This document shows, piece by piece, positions 56,742 through 64,000 of a stretch of DNA of 64,000 bases; the stretch's first letter is position 1, and each line of letters begins with the position of its first letter. Under the pieces are notes generated by a model. The model did no database searches. It was not told the DNA's origin and was given only the letters and a program-made list of their open reading frames with translations. The position numbers were made by a program, and so were the translations under genes. Source of the stretch: Emergomyces orientalis (Eukaryota > Ascomycota > Eurotiomycetes > Onygenales > Ajellomycetaceae). The stretch lies in NCBI GenBank assembly GCA_002110485.1, contig MOWL01000047.1:62001-126000 (forward strand), written 5' to 3'.

Positions 56742-58728
56742 ATGAAAATGGGTACCACAGAGAGTAAATTACTAGTTGCCAGTGTCTCCAGGGCTTGCAA
56801 TGAGGCAGAGAAGATTGATGGTCTGAGTAAAAACATTCTCTCCGATCTGCTGGTGCAGAGTCAGATAAAAAACATTCTCTCTGACCCACTGGTGAGTAGT
56901 CCTTGCCGTGCTGTTATCTCAACTGTTACTCAAACCAGACAGGTTGCCTCCTATGCTGCACAAATTTGGAAAGCGTTGCCAGTTGATGCAAGAAACAAAA
57001 TTACCGGCCATGAAAGCCCTACACAGAGAGCAATAAAGAGAGCTACTATCACTATCACTCTCTCCCCAGATCTAAAGGGATTCCTTGACAGCTGCAAGAG
57101 CCGTCCTGATTATTTCTTCGAGGCAATCGGTAGGAAATTTGATTTGCGTTACCCTCTTGCTCAATGCTATCTATTCCTCTCCGATACGGAGTTGAGCAGG
57201 GTTAGAGTGCAGCGTCGACTCTTCTTGGTTATTTTCGCTCGCTTGAAGGCAAGACTAGGACACTCTCGCTTACATTCCTCCGCTCGCGAAATTATTGCTT
57301 TCAGCCTCCAGCATTCAGGGTTGATTGAAGATGACGCACCGGATATTGACAGGAAATTTGGTGATTGGGCATCCAGAGGGGAGAGGTATGAGGTACTGGC
57401 AGCGGCTTGTGGAGGACTTGATTCCTTAATTGTCCTCCCGGGCGATATCTGTGACACATTGTAAGTAAGTACCAAAACACTGGTAGCAGAACTGACAACT
57501 CTTTAGTTGGGAGAAGCATCTGCCAAAGTCTGGCGCAGTGCATGATAAGATGATAAAAACACTTCAGCAACGAGGTGTTGGCAGTTTTGTTGAGGAACTC
57601 GGTGACGTCTCCATCTTGGAGGATATTATTAGGTGTATATGGCCTCGCCTAGAGGAAGATATAAATGAGGCTATGAGGGAGCACGAATCATCAGTCCATC
57701 GTGGGGAAACGACTGCGCACGTTCCAACACCAGACCCAGATGGATTCCGCCCTCGACAATCTCCACACATTCCAACCGCAGACCGGAATATCTTCCACCA
57801 TGGGGAAACAACTGCGCACGTTCCAACACCAGACCCAGATGGATTCCGCCCTCGACAATCTCCGCACATTCCAACCGCAGACCTGAATTCTTTCAGCAAC
57901 GACCGTGCAATGCAAATGTATGGAACTTCCTACTCCCCAACCTTGGATGCAAATGGACCTCCACACATTTCTACACCGGACCCGGATGGATTCTGCCGTC
58001 AACGATCTCCGCACATTCCAACCGCAGACCTGAATTCTTTCAGCAACGACCGTGCAATGCAAATGTATGGAACTTCCTACTCCCCAACCTTGGATGCAAA
58101 TGGACCTCCACAAATTTCTACACCGGACCCGGATGGATTCTGCCGTCAACGATCTCCGCACATTCCAACCGCAGACCCGAATTTCTTCAGCAACGACCTT
58201 GCAATGCAACTGCATGGAACTTCCTACACCCCAACCTTGGATGCAAATGGAACTCCACACATTTCCACACCAGACCCGAATTTTTTCAGCAACGACCGTG
58301 CAATGCAAATGCATGGAACTTCCTATACTCCAACCTTGGATGCAAATGGAACTCCACACATTTCCACACCAGACCCGAATTTCTTCAGCAATGACCATGC
58401 AATGCAAACGTATGGATCTCTCTACGTTCCAACCTTGGATGCAAATGGTATTCTACACGCGTCAACATCAGAGCAAACTATTTCCTGCCCTCAAAAATCT
58501 CCGCACTATACGATGCAAATGTATGGGATGCAGCACGTTGCAACACCAAATCCAATAATTCTTGACCAGAATGAGGCTCAACAATCTCCGCACCTTTCAA
58601 CACAAAATCCAAACATTTTCAGCAACGACCAGGCGAGGCAAGGCCCACGTTTCCTTCCCGAGATTAGAATTGGTGGTACATTTATTACACCTACGAGGCC
58701 GCAGGTGATAAATCCATCGGGATATTAA
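56742..58728 (+). CDS. orphan protein with C-terminal tandem repeats
   Basis: Two exons, 56742-57460 and 57507-58728, join in frame to 646 aa. The N-terminal 300 residues look globular and helical (ATITITLSPDLKGFLDSCKS, YLFLSDTELSRVRVQRRLFL, EKHLPKSGAVHDKMIKTLQQ). From about residue 305 a tandem array follows, built from TPDPDGF, RQSPHIPTAD, FSNDRAMQM and YGTSYSPTLDANG, in units of 33 and 52 residues. I recognise neither part. The array is Pro, Asp, Ser and Thr-rich and probably disordered. The intron has a canonical GTAAGT donor. No signal peptide is evident. Confidence 0.65.
57708..58460. repeat. coding minisatellite, 99- and 156-nt units
   Basis: Repeat units start near 57712, 57811, 57970, 58126, 58261 and 58360, with near-identical DNA between neighbours. 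All length changes are multiples of three. Confidence 0.85.
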
Positions 58729-58848
58729 TTGTCTGACAAACCCTGAGTTTATGTCGTGGTGTGGATATATAATAAATACAAGTAAGAGCCGCAAATTCAG
58801 TTCAATTCCCACTCCAACTTCCAGCTTATGACATTTACACTGGGTTAT

Positions 58849-59329
58849 TCACATGATATTTGAAACAGAGATCGCCACCAGTTTCCCACCCTCCGCAACC
58901 TTTAGAAAACATTCCCCAAGCACATGGTAATAATGATCTGTATCCACGATTACGTCGCCGATTTTGATGTTTCCTGATACTTGAAGCGGCACCAAGATTG
59001 TGAAGGTTTTGATTGGAATATCTTCAAAATACACAAGCCCCGCCACTAGGCATTTTGAAATCTTGGTCGGCTTTCCCTGGTATGCTTCAGACGAACGGGT
59101 CTGGGCAATAGTTAGAACAGCATAGGATATAATATAGTTTGGGGGTATTCACCTGCGCATATTCATCACAAATGTAGTCTACTGCAACCTTACAATCTCT
59201 TGTCGGTTCGAAGTGTGCGGGTATTTTGTCCACCCGCTTAGTGAGTTTGTTGCAGGTATCCTCTACCCCACACCAAGCGGTTTGTCCTTGTGTAGTAACA
59301 CGATCCGATGAAATAGAAATAACCGTCAT
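58849..59329 (-). CDS. small hypothetical protein
   Basis: Two exons, 59329-59153 and 59100-58849, join in frame to 142 aa. The first has MTVISISSDRVTTQG and CKVAVDYICDEYAQ. The second has CLVAGLVYFEDIPIKTFTIL and VIVDTDHYYHVLGECFLKVA, suggesting a mainly beta fold. The donor is GTGAAT and the acceptor CCCAG. No family was recognised. Confidence 0.5.
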
Positions 59330-59992
59330 TGTGGTCAAAGAAAAGTGTGTAGAAGGGAAATTTACGCGAGAAGTAGAACAGAAAAAGAGTGTTAATATTG
59401 AAGACTAGTTGTCTATTAGAAGTGAAATCAAGGATAAGCCACATGTTAAAATCTGCAGAAAGTAGAGATTGGGATAAAAATTTCTGCCCCTCTGGTGTAT
59501 TTGCACATATTGTTCTCATGGGCTGCCGTAACCAGGTCTCATGACATCATAATCAACCAGTCCAGCTTGACAGAGGTGGAGCCATCATTTCTAGTTATTC
59601 AAAGGTTTAGCTTTTGTGCATGGTTGTGCGCCTCATGGATCAGGGCATGTCTAGTAGATATCTTCTATCATATGTGTGTATTGACTTGGCACGCTAAATC
59701 CAACACGAGGGTTCCTTCCAATTTCAACAGTGTCTTACTATGCCTCTGCTGCGCTGCTAAGCTTTCTCTTCCACTATGTGCGCGCACTGGCGCACCGGAG
59801 TGCTGATTTCTTTTTTTTTCTAATATCAATCACATTCTATGCAGCTTTATATGCACCCATGCGGCGCGTACTCCAACCTCTTGGGGCTGCAAAGCTTGCG
59901 CCCTGGACTCCCAGTTGGGCATAAATACCCTTCGACCCCCCATTCCATGTGTACCAGCTATCCCTCCAGTACTTTCTTTCTTTGTGATCATT
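59330..59992. other. no supported gene
   Basis: Shared upstream region of two divergent small genes. No site was recognised. Confidence 0.45.
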
Positions 59993-60669
59993 ATGGCATC
60001 CCACACAAAAGACGCCCTGGAACTCCCAGCAGACCCCAAAGTTGATGACGGGATCGAGATAATTTGGGAAAAAGACACATTGACACCGAAAGTCCGAATT
60101 ACAAGCTATGCCATGGTTACTGCTGTAGCAAGGGTTGGCAGAGTTGCACATCCCTTAACTAAACAGCACCCTTCTGGTCCTATCTACCATGATCTTCTCA
60201 ATGCTATTCAGAGTCCTTCTTGTAATCAATACTTTGCCGCAGCAATTTGGAAGGTTCGAGAGGCACTTGACCGGGAATTGGATATGCTGAAAACCAATTT
60301 TAGTCCGGAAATCCTTCAGGTAGAGAGTGGGATAAGTTGGCACTATTGGACAGAGGTGATCTATCGCCGGTTTTTAGGCACCTATAAGCTCCATCATGTT
60401 AGGAAAAGTGTCCTACCCGCGGCTGAGGATTCCGAGATTATTGAAGTCACTCTGGTTGGAATTTGCCCTGACACATGGGGTTTGCTTCTTCAGTTCGCAT
60501 CTTCTGACGAGAATTTTCATGTTGCTGTTACATTCAAAGACATTCAGCATCTTCACCGACGAGGGGTTACCTTCTTGGAGAACTATCAGTATGTTAGCAG
60601 AAAGAAAGATACAGATGAACCCTACTAACAATCTGAAACAGGTTGAAGGTCCATCAAATCCCAGAGTGA
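59993..60669 (+). CDS. hypothetical protein
   Basis: Two exons, 59993-60588 and 60642-60669, give 207 aa. The intron has a perfect GTATGT donor and a TACTAAC branch sequence. Without splicing the frame would end at 60628. Text such as SYAMVTAVARVGRVAHPLTK, YFAAAIWKVREALDRELDML, ISWHYWTEVIYRRFLGTYKL and EIIEVTLVGICPDTWGLLLQ suggests an alpha/beta domain. No family was recognised. Confidence 0.6.
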
Positions 60670-61846
60670 TGACACTCGCAGTCACACTGGCCCTCGCAGA
60701 ATCGGCTACAGAAATTTGGGGAGGGAGTTTGTTTCATTGCTCTATGATATTCATTGGCGTGACCCGACTTCTAGAAGACTGGTGGCATCAGTTTGCTAAA
60801 GAAATGGAATCCAGGGAGTCAAACAACAGAGATTGGCTAAAAGTGACAAATAACAACAGACAGTTTAAATTTCACACCTGGATGATATATTGCATGTGTA
60901 TTTAATCTTCAGAAGCAGGCTATTACCTGGGTTCTTGGTTGACTCGCGCCACTCAAATGAGAGTTGATTAGATCGCTGTTTGCTGGAAAGTAACATATAA
61001 AATTGAAATTACCTATTAGAACCCTTAATTGGACAAGAGTTACTGGCATATGGAAATATATGGTATATAAGCCTACAAATTCCTGCTACTTTCTTCTAAC
61101 CCTTTTGTGCTTCCCAATATGCTCATCTTGTTACTAATGATTCTGAAAATTGTGTGCAGCTGCACATTTTTGGTCTCCCTGCTCTCACTCTCATTTCTCC
61201 AATCATTTAACTCTCTCTCAAACATCTCATTTCCTTCGCTCCTGATACTATTCCAGCACCGTTTTCAGAAATGTGCCGCTCACTTAGAGTAACTTAGTAT
61301 ATTCTGCAAGAGAGTGAAAAAAAGGACAGTTCTTATATCAAACTTCAGCCTTGAAATTCCCTACTTCTGTGAAGAGAAATGGGCATCAAAAGTCCTAGCA
61401 AAATATCCACCAAGGAAGGCATGTAGTGAAGGCATAAAAGTGGCAACAGAGGTATTATTTGCTGGCTGTTCTTAAAAAAAGCCTGACAATCCCCATGAAG
61501 CACCTACATACCTCAGACTAGAGACTTGGTGAAGGGGTACACTTCTTGCAAGGCAAACAAAGCACAACATTGCCTTAATATATATTATAAGCGGACTTTC
61601 AATGCAAGGTGAAATGGATTTGCCCGTCCCTATCAGAAGGAAATCAGTACTCTAGCCTGTGCACTGAAAATTGGGATGGTCAAGATTTAGGGCGTAGAAT
61701 ACAACCAGGCTGTCAGACCCTTTCATCGGGAGCTCGCATATATATAGCGTCTGCCATTTCTCTTTCTCTCAAAACTCATTCTTTCTTTTCCTCAAACATT
61801 TTTCTTTCCTTTGAAACCAATTCTGTGCATTAATCACCCGTCAAAA
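60670..61846. other. no supported gene
   Basis: Short ORFs only. Pyrimidine-rich sequence at 61740-61830 is probably the leader and promoter of the next gene. Confidence 0.45.
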
Positions 61847-62614
61847 ATGGCAAAAGATCTCACACTTAAACCCACATTCCCTTTTCTTATCTATGACAGA
61901 GACCCCAAGTGCGTGGATACTGTGATGATATTTGTATCACGGCCTTTTCAAGAGATGATTAAGAATCGCCTTGAGTATCGCGGACGGGGTCATTATCCAA
62001 GCCATGAAATTCCTGCTTCCCTCCTGGCACTTGCACTGAATGATATGCGACACGATTATGGCTCCAGCATTTATACCCACAAATATTTTTCCTCTATTCA
62101 GCAGATCTATGATGATGGAATGTGGCAGGATCAGCAACAGAATCACAGATCTTGTTATATTCAAATTCAAATGGTGTACGCGCTGTGGAAGAATGCGGTG
62201 ATTTGGCTTACCAAAGACCACTGTTTGGCTTTGCATGGTACTGGGTATGCCGCCATGCTGATCAACTTCCACTGGATTACTTCTCAGCATGGACTTATAA
62301 CTATGGAGGTCAACAAGAATGGCATCTTCACGAAAATCTTTTCTCAGAGTGAACTTCTGAGTCTTGAAAAGCATGGCATTTTGCTTCCAAAACTGAATTG
62401 TCCCTCTACAGTGCCAGAAAATGCAAGCAGCATTGATATTGATGACACCGAATTGTCTGCCCCTGGAATCGATGAAAATGCGAGCTGCACTGATATTGAT
62501 GACACCGAACTGTCTGCCCCTGGAATTAGCGAAAATGCGAGCTGTGCTGATATCGACGACACCGAGCTGTGCGGCTCAGGAATGGACCAAAGCTACATCA
62601 GTATCAAGCTTTGA
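61847..62614 (+). CDS. hypothetical protein with 3 x 20-residue C-terminal repeat
   Basis: 255 aa from the ATG at 61847, in good context. The globular part has FPFLIYDRDPKCVDTVMIFV, YPSHEIPASLLALALNDMRH, SCYIQIQMVYALWKNAVIWL and LALHGTGYAAMLINFHWITS. The C-terminus holds three copies of ENASCTDIDDTELSAPGI in 60-nt units. The pyrimidine-rich upstream sequence resembles a fungal leader. No family was recognised. Confidence 0.6.
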   Translation: MAKDLTLKPTFPFLIYDRDPKCVDTVMIFVSRPFQEMIKNRLEYRGRGHYPSHEIPASLLALALNDMRHDYGSSIYTHKYFSSIQQIYDDGMWQDQQQNHRSCYIQIQMVYALWKNAVIWLTKDHCLALHGTGYAAMLINFHWITSQHGLITMEVNKNGIFTKIFSQSELLSLEKHGILLPKLNCPSTVPENASSIDIDDTELSAPGIDENASCTDIDDTELSAPGISENASCADIDDTELCGSGMDQSYISIKL

Positions 62615-63072
62615 CAAAGATGGCGGAGACCTGGTTTAGAATGGCATTATATCTGGAAGGGCTAATTACCTTAGGTACCAGGTAATCAGTCAACTCCACC
62701 CGCAGGCGAGTGAATTCGGAGCAGTCTTGAACTTTAATGAGGGAAATGGATATGGCTGAAAAAAAAAAGAATAGGGGATTAATGAGTAACTGGTTAGCTA
62801 GCTGTTAAACAATCAACTGTCTAAGCGCACTTCAAAAGTTAATTAATGTTTTGTTTTTGCTTTTCTAGGGTTTCCTATTAGCTGCAGCAATGTAATAAGA
62901 TTTATTATTTGAAGATCTCTTGTATTTGTGCTAACAGTTGCTCATGAGTGTTCAGAATCTTCTCTGCAAAGTGACACTGTTCAGCTATGCAGTGAGAGCA
63001 ATGAAACAATTCTTAGAAAACAGTAACTCTAAAGTAAAAACACCTTCAGTCTCTTGTCATTTCATCATCTGT
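62615..63072. other. intergenic, nothing recognised
   Basis: 3' ends of two convergent genes, with an A run at 62760. No site was seen. Confidence 0.5.
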
Positions 63073-64000
63073 TTATCTTCTTGCAGTCCGCACTGGGCGA
63101 CATCTAATGCATGGATTATTTTCCCAGTGTTGCTCCCGCTTGTGATGTGTAACACCATATGCATTCTCAAATATTTCTTCTAAAGTCAGATCATCTTGTC
63201 CCATGGCCTCAGCAATCAGCCTATCCACCACTCGGATACCCAATAACTCCGCTACAGAAGAGCGCGAGCCGGCGACTAGTTGATATCGCCCCTGATGATG
63301 ATGAAAGAAGCCAATCACAATATTGGGTAGTCTCCGGCTGAATTTATCCCATTCAGCTGGTGCAACCCATTCTATCCCATACTCTCCCATGTCCGCGAGA
63401 TTAGGCCGGAATAACTTCCACCCTTCAGATTCGATTTTAGGAACTCCATGCCGCAGCGCTGCCTCGATCACTGGAAGTCCCCCCGCTTCTGCTGCTGTGC
63501 GGAGGTAATAATTGCCAGCCTCATCCTGAGTCACACAACGGCCGGTTGTGCCATAAACCTGCGCGCTTACCACCCGTTCTCCGTTCGAAGCGTAGCCAGG
63601 ACGGATAGATCGAACAACACGTCTGCTGGGGATGGGCACGCGGTGTGGTCTTCTGCCTCGTGACAGTCGGTTGGTTGTGTTTGATGGCTGGTTGGTTGCG
63701 TTTGATGGCTGGTTGGTTGTGGTTTCTTGGGTTGGCCCGTCATTGGCGCCAATCCTTTCATACCCCCGGAGGCTTCGGCTGTAAATGTGCGTCTAGTTAG
63801 CGATCAATTACATTTCTAAAGTGAGGTTAAAATAAGCTGGACGCACCAATGAGGACATGTAGGAGCTGAGAGCATTGAATTGCTATTTCTCGCCCATTGG
63901 TCAAGACAATTCTGGTGAAATCTCTGAGAGCACTCCATGCATGAGAAAAGCACACCACTTTCTGGCTCTCTGCAGACGGGACATTCGCGCGTACTTCCAG
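63073..64000 (-). CDS. RING/PHD-like zinc-finger protein, 5' part outside window
   Basis: Exons >64000-63847 and 63778-63073 join in phase. The first holds a C4HC3 zinc finger: CPVC, ten residues, CMEC, FHQNC, LDQW and closing CPHC across the intron, a RING-CH/PHD-like order. The second starts RSLRGYERIGANDG, then a Thr/Asn/Gln/Pro-rich linker with a short repeat, and an ordered end with VIEAALRHGVPKIESEGWKL, VIGFFHHHQGRYQLVAGSRS and DDLTLEEIFENAYGVTHHK. The finger suggests a ubiquitin ligase or a chromatin/protein interaction role. The N-terminus is beyond the window. Confidence 0.65.

Noticed and set aside
57691..58407. 238-aa minus-strand repeat ORF
   Set aside because: It is antisense to the tandem-repeat protein; the long frame results from the repeat period being a multiple of three.
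1..64000. secondary-metabolite cluster, CRISPR array, viral or toxin genes
   Set aside because: No polyketide synthase, peptide synthetase, terpene cyclase, spaced identical repeats or viral proteins were seen.

Overview
The window is nuclear DNA of a filamentous ascomycete. The genes have many short introns with fungal splice signals. They include an AcuK/Ert1 regulator, a CENP-Q/Fta7 kinetochore protein, RFC1, RFC5, COX11, mitochondrial uL16 and a fungal TMEM135-like protein. The accessory gene families further right suggest Eurotiomycetes, most likely Onygenales; that placement is from memory of the families, not from a search.

From 1 to about 30 kb is a conserved core. It holds a SPO22/ZIP4-like meiosis gene that probably runs off the left edge, acuK, the CENP-Q gene, a 3.9 kb gene-free stretch, a bHLH factor and a TMEM135-like gene. 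Then comes a compact cluster: COX11, RFC5, MRPL16 (divergent from RFC1), RFC1 and an FAD amine oxidase. Two of the five clamp-loader subunits lie within 7 kb, and both promoters carry an MBF/E2F-like sequence. For most core genes I rebuilt exon models with consistent phase; exon coordinates are in the entries.

From about 30 to 64 kb the character changes. This is an accessory compartment of orphan genes, protein-kinase-like genes, an F-box gene, ankyrin and chromodomain-like fragments, a PD-(D/E)XK nuclease-like gene, small Cys-rich proteins and repeat-bearing proteins. A block of about 1.3 kb is present twice (32.3-33.6 and 46.9-48.2 kb). Its right copy, and an AAA-ATPase relic at 40.3-42.9 kb, show C-to-T and G-to-A decay with all in-frame stops being TGA, as expected from RIP or cytosine deamination. 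A 405 bp element with terminal inverted repeats and TA target duplication (a Tc1/mariner/pogo-type MITE) lies directly left of the second copy. A perfect 40-nt palindrome lies at 56.5 kb. The right edge cuts a RING/PHD-like zinc-finger gene.

No rRNA, tRNA, CRISPR array or complete autonomous transposon was recognised.
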